64,000 nt of DNA from Rhynochetos jubatus (lineage: Eukaryota > Chordata > Aves > Eurypygiformes > Rhynochetidae): NCBI GenBank assembly GCA_027574665.1, contig CM050658.1, positions 23,014,317 to 23,078,316 of the forward strand, given 5' to 3'. The notes under the pieces are model-generated. The model worked only from the letters and a program-made list of their open reading frames with translations, ran no database searches and had not been told where the DNA came from. Positions 1 to 13,297 of this stretch are shown here, piece after piece. Numbering within the stretch: position 1 is the stretch's first letter; each line of letters opens with the position of its first letter. The position numbers were made by a program, and so were the translations under genes.

Positions 1-2661
1 CTGAGCTCTACAGCAAACTCCTTCGCCCTCGCTGGATTTGGGTAAGAGGCCTGATTTTGGAACAAAAAAGGAAATTCCACAATGATAACAGTATTTCAAC
101 ATACTAAGATACACTGATTTATCCAGTGTGGAAGCACGCAAACCAGACAAGCCTGTAAACTACAGCAAGTTGTAATACACACACACAAAATCTCAGCAAT
201 GAGAAAAACAATGCGTAAAGAGGATCAGATTGCAGTGAAACCATTAGACCAAAGCCAGGATTCCTGACTCAAAGTTGCCTGCTGCCAAAGCTCTGACCTG
301 GTTTTGTCCCCCAAAGTCAGCAGTTGGTGCTACAAACCCTCACTTGTGTGCACAGTGCTATTGTAAACTATATTATTAGGTGCACGACAACACTGACTGA
401 CTATCTGCATCCACAGGACCAACACTGGAAAAAATAACATTAGGCAGAGCTTTTATTTAGTATGGTATTTAGGTATTTCTCTCAAAGAACTCTGGAACAC
501 TGGTCACACTGCTTCTGAGCTGGTGTTTTCATCCTCTCTGGTTCTGCCTCTGCTCCCCTAGTGCTACTCACAGCAAGACAAAGTTTTTGTTGTCCACAAA
601 ATTCGTCAGTTACTAGATAACGACATTTCAAGACTATCAAGATACTTAAAATTTCTTATCCAGAGGCATGTGGATGTGGCACCATATTTTTTCTGCAAAT
701 ACCATGCAATCTCCCTTTCAAAAAGTATTTAGCAAGGGGCTTTCAGCAGTCATCAGTGTTGTCAAAACTCACCCCAGCAGTGAAACTATCCCTGAGAAGC
801 AGGAGCTGCAGTCCAGGTCAATCAGCACTGAGCAGTGGTTCTTCAAGAGAAAACACTTTCTTCTCACAAATCCGGGGACGGAAGGTTAGCGGATGCATGG
901 AAATCCCCCAAGGAAAGTACAGAGGCAGACATGGAGCCAGACAGCCCCTTTAGAAAGAAGCTCATCCGTAAGCCAAGAAATTATTGCCAGAAATTGTAGA
1001 TCAAAACTGAATAAAAGGGAAACCTTTAATCTGCATTCTTGGGGGCAATAAAAGGCAGGACTCTGCACCGGGAATACAAGGTGACTGCAATTACAAGTTT
1101 GCTGATATCATTATGCAAATAATAGCCCTTTGTCTCTTAAGAGTGAAATATGTACCATAGTGGCTCCTTCATTTTCCTCACTGAAGTGTCACGTTCTCTG
1201 ATGAACAGAGTGCCCGCAGCCCAGGGCACACCTTAGCATTTGCCACGCCAAATCACCAGGTTCCAGGATTTCGCTGGCTGTGCGTTTGGTGCCACTACCG
1301 AGCCAGGTGGTGGGCACTGAGCCCGTGCAGCTCAGGACTGAGAAACTCAGAGCGTAAGGCATGTAGCCTGGTGCTCTAAAGCAGCAGACCTCACAGAGAA
1401 AGCTGAAGCCATGATCTCCGACTTCCAGACTGTTACTCAGTCACCATAACTGACAGGAAAAGTAAAGTAATTCTCCTTTACTAGAGAAACGGTGCAGATT
1501 TCCGACGAAAAGAAGCGGCTTTGCCTTGCCCACACCCCCTTGGAGGTGATGTGATGGGCGTGAACAGGTTTGAAACAAAGTGGGGTTGGGCAGGTCAGTT
1601 TGGGATGTTTCACCTTATATAGGGCAGAGGCATTTGTCAAACACACACTGGGTAGCCATCGGTATCGCTAAGACTTGGTAATATTACAAAGTACCACTGA
1701 TAAAAAGCCGTAAGAAAAATCCACTGACAGCAGATGACACACAGCTCTGTGTACTGCTATCCAGTAGTTACCAAACTTGTCACCAAATAAAGTATCCTTA
1801 AACCAAGTTGGACAGAACATGAATGCTGAGATGATACGTGTAATGCAGGTAGCTAATACACAGTATATAAACCCTCCTGAAACACTCTGTGTAAACCAAC
1901 TGAAACCGAACCATCCTTTAAGAATACGCTATACCACAAGGTTCCCCACTGCCTCCTCTTTTTCCTGCTTTCATTTTATTGCAGTTACAATGTGCTTTCT
2001 GCAAAAAGCATTTCTTTGGGATTAACGGACCACTGAGATTAACAATGCTTAGTTATGCTTCACGTCATCAACATCTCAAAAGCTCTCAATCCCCAAGAAA
2101 AGCGTAGTTTTGTTTGCTTGGTATTAAATTTTTTTTTTTCCCTGTTTGAACGATTCACAAATTTAGCAAGACAAGTGAGCTTGTGTGCACACTGGGGTTT
2201 GTGCACACACTAAAGTCAAGCAGAAAAATACATGACTGATTTTAACATGGTTTTACTAATATTTTCTATTTCTGGAAAATACAGAACTGTCTTTCTTTGA
2301 ACAAAGATGTGAAGGAATTACAAACCCCACAAATAGTGACTGAACGCTTATGAAAGTAATTACTAGTCAGTATTAAAGTAAGTTTGTGAATGTTGCTAAT
2401 TGCCGTTCTATATAGAGCTGTCGTTCTACCCTCATTTGTGCCATCTGGCTCAGGATAATGTGCTACACTGAGACATCATGTGTACAGTGCACACCATGTA
2501 GCAGTACGTATTTGCCATGTTTTATCTTTCTGCAAGCACCGTTCTAAAGCCAGGAATTTTTCTACTTGAAGCTCAGACTGTGTTAGTTATTTTGATAGCA
2601 ACCACGACATTTAAACTGTTACTAAATGACAAGCATCACTGAAATGTTCCATACATAAATG

Positions 2662-2674
2662 AAAAAAAAAAAAA
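2662..2674. repeat. Poly-A run
   Basis: A run of 13 A. It is not attached to any recognisable retrocopy. Confidence 0.9.
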
Positions 2675-5600
2675 TTACTGAAATCCAATTTTAAGGTAAA
2701 GAAATCACTTTTTCACTGACTGTATATTCAAACAAACGTATGAGAAGACGGTGATAAGGAAGGTCTTACTATTGACCAAATAAAGTTAGATTTAAAGGTA
2801 TTTTATGAAGATCATCTCATGGCTTCTGCATTAGTGCATGACTGTGGGAGACAACAATTTTTAATTCAGGAAGGATATTTATCTACATTCACGTTTTCTC
2901 AAATGCGTCAGCATGGAGACGCACCGTATCACTCAGACAGAAGATCTGATTCAGATGCAGAGACATTCACAGGCAGGGCACTTCTTTTTGGTAGTCCACA
3001 TCCTTAGGCTGATGCTGCAAGCGACTGCTGGCACTGTAGAGTCCCTTCCCCCAAAATTCAGGGAAGGGCGCATGCTTACAGTTTTCTGTATAATGCAAAG
3101 GGAGATCACTAAGGAAAGACAAAACAACAAAACCCCATTCCGCAGCAGCGATCGCACAGCGAAGCCAGTTCCTGTACTACAGCCACCCGGCAGATACGTA
3201 ATGCAGGAACCAGCTGTGGCACTGACAACACCACTGTGTGGTGACAAAGTCTGAGCCTCCACTAATGGACTTGAGTCTGTGGACTAGATTCAGTAACCAT
3301 AAAACCTCAGTGCTAGTGGAAATTACACAAACAAATATTGACTTTTTCCATGGTAACCTTTATAGCTAATAGAAACTCTGAATGGTGTCTTGAGCCAGAT
3401 AGAAAGTAAACAAAAATAGGAGAGGAACCAATAAACACACACCTCTGCAGAGAAATGCTCCATGCTAACATGGAAAGAAGAGCGTTAAAAAGGGAGTGTT
3501 TCTGCTCTGCAGTTTCCGGCGCTGCAGCCTGCAGGGCAGCACAGCACGTCAGGGTGTCCCCTCAATGGAATACGACAAACTCTCTGAAAAAGGCTGGGCA
3601 GCACTGGCCCGTGCACAGGGAGACGGGACACTTCTGCCTTCCTCTGCAAACGTGTCAGCCTGGCCCAAGCGCTGAGCAGAGCAGAGCTGAGACAAGGCAC
3701 GGCAGCTTGTGCTCGCTACCCTGCAGCTCCCAATTTATATACCTGAACGTACAGCCACTGCACACCTCTCTTTGAACCTGAAAACAAGGAGACAACACCT
3801 GAAAGAGTAGGATACCGTTCCATTGCTTTTTGAGGTGTTATTAAACAAGAGGGAACAAAATTATTAGAAAATACCAAATCTAAATGACGGTACTGCATTT
3901 TGCATGCAACGCATCAGGGATTTAGAGGCAGGTCATGTACTACTACAGAGTGATAAATTCAAGCATAAGGAGACTTAAATATTTGTTCTGTTACGTTCAT
4001 TCACAGATTTCTCTCTAATACTGTCCCTTCACCTGTCATGCTGAGCGTGCCAGAACGCAGACACAGGTACCAGCATATGGATGAAACCATACCTTCAAAT
4101 TACCTTTGATAAAATACTGACCTGTGCAGGTATGTTAAGGTGAAAAAGAACCAGGGGAATTCCTCTTTGAAACTCTTCAGTGCAGAAACCTAATTACATT
4201 TGCTAATACGTTAAGTGAAAGAAGAAACGTGTCCCCACTGCTAGAAAGCAGCCCCTGTGACACAGGCCCCCACTTAAAAGCTTACATCAGATTTGCCTTC
4301 AACCTCTGTAAGGCACCATTCGCAAATACCAATGGAAGAAAATTTCCATATGACCATGCACAGTATGTATTTGTTCACAGATGAACAGGATATATTTTGT
4401 TTCCTTTTGGAAACGTGTAACTCCTGAAGCTTGTGTCTTGCACAGGGTTATATTTTGGCACAACTGCATGCTGACTAAAGAGATAGATAGTGGTAAGACA
4501 TCGGGGTGCTGAGTTTTCACCTTTTAAAATTATTACTTACTACAGACCCTATTTTGAAACTATGTAAAAAAGAAAACAAATTATTTCACGCACACACACA
4601 GTTTGCCGAAACAAAGCAGTGGCTGCTAAGGGGAGAACAGAACCGTTTCGCTGAACAGCACACTCCACTGCGTGCCAGGCAGGGCACACTGCCCACCACC
4701 CGCCCTCCTCTGAGCAGCCCTCCACCTCTCTGAAGGAAAATTTCCACAGAACACCAACACCACTTGCCCCACAAGGTGTGTAGTAAAAGGGACCTATACC
4801 ATAAGCCAAAGCACATTTTAAATCACTGCCGCCAAAAGGCAAAAATGGCAAAAGAAATCACATTTGTCATCTGTGACAAAAAGGTTACTTTGCAATAAAC
4901 TACATTACTGAGGCCCTTTTAACTTCCGATTGACTTCAGAAAAGTCAATCACACAAAACATTTAATAAATTCTCATCTAGATCTTAGACAAAAAGAAAAT
5001 GAAAATCCATTATGCTAATTAATTACATGGTGGAGTTAAGAGCAGGTACCCTTTCAAATGCAAACAGTTAATTTACACTAAGAACCAGCCCCAGGTGTCT
5101 CAGGGAAAGCTGCTAACCAATCTGGAGATTAGCAACAGGAACTAATTTCAAATGCAAATTCATTTTCTTCACCACTGTAACATCTCCTTTTCTGCCCCTC
5201 CAATCCAGGTGCCCATGCTACAAATGGCAGTAATTTAGCAAAGAAAAATGACCCTGAGGCAGTAAAAGATGAAGAGCACATTGTAAATGGGTGATCTTTG
5301 GCACCCATCATAAGATTATTCAGAGAACTGGTTTATAGCAATGTTACGTATCTGCATTAATATGGGGGAAACATACTCTGGACTCAAAGGGACTCCAACT
5401 TCTCCTCCTCAGCTGCACACACATGGGATTGCAAGAGTATTGGCAATTTAATCATGTATCCTTCCATGTTAACTGACCAGAGGGATTTCTTCCTTCTCTA
5501 GGGTAGAATTTGTCTTGATGTGCCCAAAGATTTGTTTGTCAAGAATCCAGAAAACTGAATTACAAGGAACACGTTGTTTTGTCGATGGGATTGCACTGAA

Positions 5601-6689
5601 GGCAGAGCACGGCCAGTCATGTCCAGCTACGACAGACGGAGCCGGGTAAGAGATGGATGCAACACAGCTCCAGCCAGCGTTACGCGATGGAACCCTGACC
5701 ATGGCTTTCCCATCTGATGAGCTTCACAGGCACTGAAAGTAGAGAGGAAGATGAAACAGGCTATTTCATAGCCTGGAAGTAATCTAGAGTCCTCAGAAGG
5801 TTTCTAGTATGAAAAATATGGACTGGAGATTTTAACTCCTCCCCTAAATCAAATTTGAAGCAAAGCTTAAGGTGCAACACCCACTATGGAGATTCCCATA
5901 TGCATAGGAGACCACAGCACTCTGGCAAGGGAACCAAAATGCGTGTCACAATCTATCACTCTGTTGGCAAATCTGGTTTCAGATATTGCAGATACTTTGT
6001 TCTTGAACAAACACAAGGATAAATGCTACTTTTGGTGGAAACCTGAAACAGTGAAATGTCAACTACTGTGGCCTGTGTGCAAAATACCTTAACCCCTCCT
6101 AATTCTTTAGCAGTGCTGGAGAACATCACCCAGCAGTGATGTACAGGGACCAGACTTCTGTAATCCATGTCTATAATCCCAGCGAGGCATTTATACTGTC
6201 AAAACACCCCACTACATTCACCATGAGCAGACTATTGCTTTGGGCCTGAGGTCTGTCACACAAACTAACCTACTGAGCTTTAATGAGTTTGTTTTAACAT
6301 GAACTAACCTACGGAGTTAAAGTGTGCGCTTAAACCTATAGTTATTCTGATAACCCTGTGTTAGTCCTGTGTATGCATAATGCAGTAGTTGTTTCTGTTT
6401 GCAACCCCACCAAAAAGAAAGAAAGAGCAGGATAAACACTTACATGTTCAGTTACCAACTAAAAAAAATGATGTTTAAATCTAGGGAGAGACTTGTCTTC
6501 CCAGAGTCAGAAGAAGTGTGAAGGTAACTACCTCAAAATGAAGTGTTAGCAACCTTTTACATTTATTTGATTGGATCACCAGTTTGGATATTATGCCATC
6601 TTTCGTTTAAATTATGAACTGCAAAGTCATTGAAATGTGAAGTATTGCTTGATCAGCCATACTTGATTTAATGTTATTTTTCTTACTAC

Positions 6690-6705
6690 AAAAAAAAAAA
6701 AAAAA
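6690..6705. repeat. Poly-A run
   Basis: A run of 16 A. No SINE or processed pseudogene lies beside it. Confidence 0.9.
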
Positions 6706-9700
6706 TCTGAGAAAATAGGGATTTTAAATCTTGCTACCCTGTATTGTTTTCAGAATAGCTTTCAGATATGCTCAACTGACGACAAAATCCTCTAGTTTTT
6801 TATAGGTCGATGATGAGAAAAAACTTTACAAAAGTAATTGCAAAAACCACTTTAATGGGTCCAAACTCTATCAGATTCTTACTTTACAATAATTTCAGCC
6901 ATTGTCCTCCTTTATTACTCCACAGTCTTTTCTTATCCATCACAATGAGCTTCAGCAAGTAACTATTTTCAGATGTGAGCCAGATCTTTAACTTAAAGCT
7001 GGCAGCAAACACGCACCTTATTTACGTGGTTCTGTTTCTGTATCTTGTAGACAAAGTATTTACCTGGGCGAAACATAAATGAGATCATTCATTTTGCTCT
7101 GACCTTGCTTACACGGCCAGCAGAGCCTACCCTGATATTCTTCAGTTGGTGATGTTTCCTTGTATTAATTTCATATGACATGCCTACTTACCAGCACACT
7201 CTAGCTATTGGAATGGAAGTTACTTTCAGTATTGATAGCAGAAAGGTGTTTGCTATGGTTTGAGGTTTTTATTCATCAAATTAGCTTTGACTAATTGTGC
7301 AATACTCAAAGCATCCCTTTTTGTACTGTCCTGAAACTTCTTGAATGAGTCCGAAAGAATGAAATAGTCGAACAGTCCAAGCTGGAGTTATTTCAAATGG
7401 ATTCTTTTTGAAAACCACAGGAAGAAAGTACATTTTGAAGGATGTGGAAAGATCATCGGAGTATGACAGATGACCTAAAACTCATCTTTTTACCCTAGGA
7501 TGGGTATTACATAAGTGCCCAATGGCACCTAGCAAACCTTTCCCAACACAGATCCAGTAACCTGAGCAGCCACAATTGCTCGTTTCTGCAAACACCTGCT
7601 CAGCACTGAGGTGAGCCATGGGATGAAACCACAGGCAGACAAGGCTCCCCAACCACATCGGTATGAAATTTGAAATGAAACGTAAATGGTTCTTGGGCAT
7701 CCATTTTTCAAAGCTCCTGCCATTATCTTTCAATGACACAGGCTTGAGAGGTTGGGGCTTTTGGTTTGTTAAGTCTGAGGAAAGCATTCAAACGGTGACA
7801 TACACTGCTAGTATTTGTGTAGGAGGCTGCAGCTTAGAACAGTTGAAAGGAAGAAGCAACATTAACATTAAAGAAAGCTGAAGCCTTCCATGCTGTGACA
7901 GAATATTCAACGCTACTGTGACGCCTTCAGGCTGACCTTCAATCAGCTCTGACTTGCCTAAAATGTAACAGTAAGAGCTGACAAAAACCTGTCCATTCAC
8001 TTAGGGACCTACCCTCCCTACAAGGCAAACAAATATATGGAAGCCAAAAAACCCTCAAGTGTTTTAAATAAAAGGCACTGAATTCTAGCCTCACAAGCAC
8101 ATGCTGCAACACTATTCCACGCAGAAACTGGTCTTTAGTGCAATTGCTGCTTCTGTCTGGATGCGCAGAATTACGATTTCCCTTCAAATGGTAAAGATGC
8201 TACAACTTTCAGCCCTGCTCACAGGCAGGTCACAGAACATACCTGCTAGTAAGGAAAAAGTCAGTCATTGTTTCTTCCAAATTTTCACGTTATTTTACTG
8301 TGCAGTAACCATGCAAGTTCACTCTCTCCTCCTCTTCCTCCACCACCCAAACATAAGTTGAACAGTCTGTCACAAATTACTATCTCCTTGTAAGTCAAAC
8401 ACACTCTTGAGCAGACATCTGGTGAAAATTTCTGCATATGCTGTGCATGGCTTTACATAATGCTACAGCGTTCCTGTAGGGAACTGTAACGGCACATACA
8501 TTCTTCACTTCATTCACTTCTAAAAATGAAGGATTAATTATTTTAAACCTGTTAAGAAAGAAGTCCGAACACTTCTGTAAGGCTTTCAAATAAAAATAAC
8601 TTCTGGTCTGCTATGGATTTAATTATACCAAGTAAATCACCATATAAAAATCTCAGGGATTCATTCTTTACTCAGACTAATTCCAACCGCGTGTCAGATT
8701 TTCTCTATCCAGAATACAATTTTCCTTCCAATACTCAGCTCTATATTTAGAGGGCTCTGCATGCCCATGCCCTCACGCACATGAATTCTACATGAAGCAT
8801 CACATGAGTGCATCTACAAGTACGAAATGTAACGCAAAGAGGCAGGCAGTAAGCTTTCCAAAAAATTCACGGGCAGTTTTACTTTGGAGAATGGATTTCT
8901 GCCTTTATGCTTCCCAGAACATGCTGACTCATGTGTGCAGTTGTGGTCGACAGAACAGCATCTCCTTCACAGGTGGCAATTCCCTCTGTGTCTGTGAAGG
9001 CCGTATAGAAGACCTGGCTTCACACGAAAGCCAAAACTGCAGAATCAGATATAAATGCTAGCTAACAAGGCTTTCTGGATGTCTGGTAACCACAGTTAGT
9101 GCTTTCAATAGCTCTGCTAGCAGACAAGAGTTTGGCAAAATCCCAGATGGGGGACAAACGCCTGAAGCAAGTTAGCTTCTGCTACAGGAAGCATCCGGAA
9201 ATACACTGAATGTTCGAAGTCTGTATCATTCAAAACATAATTTAATCAATTTACCAAAGCCATTAGAACGTTCCCCTCCGGGTGAAAGGCAAAGGCACAA
9301 AAAAGCATCTCTTCTTGGCTCATTTCTATGAAGTCTGGCCAGACACACTCTAAACAAGAGGCCAGACAAAAATAAGCATGCTGCTGAAATTAAGTTTTCC
9401 TTGCTGCTCTAGTAAGAGAATTTAAGATGTGATCTTATTTTACGTATACGCAGTTGGCGCACATAGCCATGTTTCCACAGCCTTCTCTGCACCGTTCTCT
9501 CTTTTCAGACCTCAGTGGGCTTATTAGAATGAAGTCATCCAAGCTGTCAATACAACAGTTATATAAACCTGCTTACATTTACTTGTGTTCAAAAACCAGG
9601 AGGCTCTTAGCTGATCTTGCTACTGCAGACAGTTTCGAAATATAGGAACGTTCCTCGGGCTCAGCCAACAGGCACGTCAGCGTCGCCATCTGTAACTGAT

Positions 9701-10689
9701 GAAAGCTCCCCTTGCGCAGCAGGACGAGCACCGGGTTCAGCAGCGCTGGCCTGCTCAGCCATCCCTGCAGGCTCCCACAGCCCAGCTCTGGCTCTGCAGC
9801 TGCCTCCAGGGCAGAGACATGAGTAGAGGGCCGGGACACCCACCTAAGCAGCCACGTCGGTGCTGGGCTATTCACTCAGGTAGCTAGTGATGAGCAGTTC
9901 AGCTCCAGTGAGTGAAGATGCTTATGTTTACCATCATTGCTGTATCTACTGCTAAAGAGTAACATACATCACATCAGGGATCCCTGAAATCTGTACACAG
10001 GTCTTGGCGACTGTTCCTAAAAAGCTGTACATCCATAAGTAGCAAGCAATGTCAAAAATAAAAGTGAAAGTCTGCTGGGGGAAACACCCTCTTTCACTTA
10101 GTCTTCTGATTCTATTTAAATAGTACAAATAATTCGACTTCCCAGTAAATCTTCCAACTAATCATGATTTCTGAAAGAAGACTCAATATGGATGTGCATT
10201 ATTGTTTTGTAGTATGAAAAGGGTGGTGTATAAATAATCCAAGCAGCCTTTCAGGTTGAACCAAGCAACACAATGTCGTAATTCCTCAAGTAGGATAATA
10301 ATCCGACGTACTTGACAGTAAGCAGAATAACCTTGGAGGCTTGAGACAGGTGCAGAAAAAAGCTGGAACAAAGCCTCTACCAAAATAGCTGAGTATTTAT
10401 ACCCAGCTCCTACAAGAAAACTCCAAGAGATAAAACTTAACAGCCTTTGCTAGATGAAAGCAGAAACAAATTTAGCTTTGAAAAACATGTCTCTCTCTGC
10501 TTCTTTCTGTTCTGTAAATCTGGCATTTAAGATTAAAATTCCACAGCCAAGTAGACCAGGTATTATTTTACCTGACACTGCTAAAGAGCACTTAGGTCAG
10601 TGTGCATAAAGAGTCAGTGCTCTCCTGATGCCAGCTTTTTGGCACTCTGTCTGCCTTGGAACCGTTTCTCCTGCTACTCTCTGATTAAG

Positions 10690-10740
10690 CTGTCATTTTC
10701 CCATGTGAGAGAACTGAAGCTCAGGTGACATACTGTGCAC
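10690..10740 (-). repeat. Possible MIR SINE remnant
   Basis: The plus strand reads ATTTTCCCATGTGAGAGAAC followed by TGAAGCTCAGG. This resembles the reverse complement of the MIR 3' half, where a run like ATTTTACAGATGAGAAAACT precedes GAGGCTCAGAG. The match is by eye over about 40 bases, so the family call is weak. Ancient MIR copies of this decay level are normal in bird genomes. Confidence 0.35.
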
Positions 10741-13226
10741 CTTCCTGAAGACGTATTGTTGTAGAAAACTGTAAGTCCATCAATATTCACTGTGGAAAAT
10801 GTTTTTTCCTCCAATGTCTCAGATACATCTTGCTAGAACTTACTCCCAGCTGGCAAGAGAGCACCGTATACCCGTCAGAACGACGGAGTAAGGTACCTTC
10901 TCTCTCACAGCCAAATACGCATTGAGATCATCCTGCTGCAGTGTGGGGAAACAGCACAGCAGCTTTGGTAAAGCCTTCCCTTAACAAAAGGTTTAAGCAT
11001 CTTCAGGTACTTTGCCTCATCCGAAGATGAAGAGAGATGTACAAATGTGGATAAACCAGACAGGGACAGTGTAGGGCAAGAAACACCATGCAGATTATTA
11101 TTCACAGTATTATTTATCTGTGGTTTTCCAACATGGTTTGTTTCAGAGTTGTTCTTGATTTACAAACAGATAATAAAACAAGTGTGCATCTTCCTGAAGC
11201 AAAAGCATCTGAAACAAAGGGAGAAACATTGGTAAATGCGACAGAAACACAGTAAATGTGTTCAGCGATGTCCAACACTTGCATAAAACTTCATAGTTCC
11301 ACTGAAACTGAGACGGCTGCTATCAAAGACCAGCTGGGCTATCCCAGCTGATGAGATATAGAAGAGTGGTGTTAGCTTGTTCATATTTTCTAAACCACAC
11401 AAAGAAAAGAGTGAATGTGAGAAGGTTAGTACTTTTTTCTTCTATGTGTAGTAAAAGCTAATATTTTTTTTACTGCATGTTCTAACTCACATTCAACATT
11501 TTTTACATTAAGGTATCCTGTGAGAAAATAGAAAATCTACATTAATCCCTTAAATGCAAGTGCGTTTTGTAGAAGGATTTATAAATACTACAAGATAAAA
11601 TTTACAAATGCAAAAGACACCATTTGCAGCTATAAATGTTTAATTCTGAGGGAATGGGAACAACATTTATGCAAGTCTTCCTATCCTTCCCTCCTTCTGC
11701 TATCCTTTTTAGACTCAGATCAATATATGACTTTTAGGTCCTAAATATGTTTGCTATTGGTAGGATCCTGGAAAGAGGAAGCCCAAGTGACAATATTAGT
11801 TTCATTAAGTCAATACGACCTTCCCTGGCAGAGTTTGTCAGTATTACTGCTAATATTAAGGGCTAGGCTTTCTGGAACACCTTTCATGAACATCATCAAC
11901 AGACAATGAAGGGCAAAGTTTATCAAGGTCCTCCTTCAGTAACCAATCTGGATGAAGGGTCACACAGAGTCACGACACACTTTGTTTTGTACATGAGCAA
12001 TGGACCAACGATCAGTTTAAAACCACTAATTAGGCTTCTGCCCTGTGGTTTTTTTTTTTTAATGAAACAGTCACCTTCGAGACCAAGTCAGGGTTCAGAG
12101 CTGCTGGAAAAAAGACCAAAATCTGGTTTCAGGACAGAGGGAAGGGATTTCAAAGGCACATGGGCAGTGCCTGCTTCTCACAGGGTACCAAAGGGCACTG
12201 AAAGCCCAACTTCCATTTGTGCTCTTCAGAAATACCTGTCTGATGCTGACAGCATGACACAGGCCTTTGCCTTTCAAAGTCTCAGCCATGGTGCCTAAAT
12301 CTAGATTTTTAGCGAATAGTTGCAATAGCTGAACTTTTCCCATTGACAAAACAAAATGTTATCGTATTTACAACCTTTCCACTCTAGGAGCTCCCTGGTT
12401 AGAGTAGCAGGTTGAAGTAGTATTGCAGTGCCTGCATTTTTCAATCCCTGAACAAGAACTCGAGCTCTCCTATTCCTTCAAGGCCAAAGACGGCCAAGAC
12501 CACAACTCTCTTGTGAGGTGGTGATCTGGAAATAACCTGACTAGTTTAATTTCTCACTTCTAGGATCACCAAAAAGATGGGAAAAAGATGAATGGGAAAC
12601 AAGAAAACTCCCAAGTATCTTGTTTATAAGCATCTCAGAAACTCACCTGGAGCGCTCCTCCTCCTGCACACAGTTATTGTAATTACGCACTCAAATTTGA
12701 GAAATGTATACATGTTTTTCTGTTGGGTTTATTTACACAGGCAACAACCCAAGTCCCTAAACTACAAATACCTACTACCAGATGCACACACAAAGAAACA
12801 GGGCCATAAACATACAGAACGAGCCGTAACAGTTTCACCTTCGTGCTCACTGCAGCTCGAATAACCAACCACAGAAGGGCTGTCCCACAGAATAAACCAA
12901 GGAAACTAACAGTAATATATTATTAGTCCCATTTTCACTTCTAAGATCCAGCCAAAGATAGTAACAGGAATAAAGAATGTGTCAGTTAGGAACAGAATTT
13001 CCCTGTCTGTAGACATACAATACATCAATCTGCACTATCCTGCCCCAGACCGATGCAGAGTAGCACCAGGGAATAATGGACTGGGAGAAACACCCCTTTG
13101 GTGATGACCAGGTAGAGGTGAGGCAGATTGTCAGGTTATTTCTCACTCGAAGTCCCCATCTGAAATGGCTAAATGTACAAGGAAAGTACAACAAATGTAA
13201 CCCATTAAGAAGAATACTTCCAGGAT

Positions 13227-13297
13227 GGCAGGGATAACTAAAGTAATTTAGGCAGGGATAACTGGGATAAAGTAATTTAGTCAGGGATAACTAAAGT
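13227..13297. repeat. Short tandem repeat, about 24-29 bp unit, nearly three copies
   Basis: The unit begins GGCAGGGATAACTAAAGTAA and ends TTTA. Copy one is 13227-13250 (24 bp). Copy two is 13251-13279 and carries 5 extra bases (GGGAT) that look like a slip of its own GGGATAA core. Copy three is partial, 13280-13297, with one change near its start. No coding or regulatory role is visible. Confidence 0.8.

Noticed and set aside
482..612. Minus-strand open segment ending in a stop, phase-compatible with the 20648 candidate, as a possible terminal exon (TDEFCGQQKLCLA...)
   Set aside because: The acceptor is mediocre, a strong donor-like GTGAGTAG sits inside it, and 43 codons is too short to be evidence.
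9579..9875. 98-codon minus-strand frame in a GC-richer patch, possibly an exon from 9698 down to a GTAAAT donor
   Set aside because: Weak donor, plain pyrimidine tract, and both strands open across the patch, which points to composition rather than coding.
11906..12298. 130-codon plus-strand frame
   Set aside because: Includes a homopolymer-encoded run of Phe and no family resemblance; the opposite strand is partly open too.
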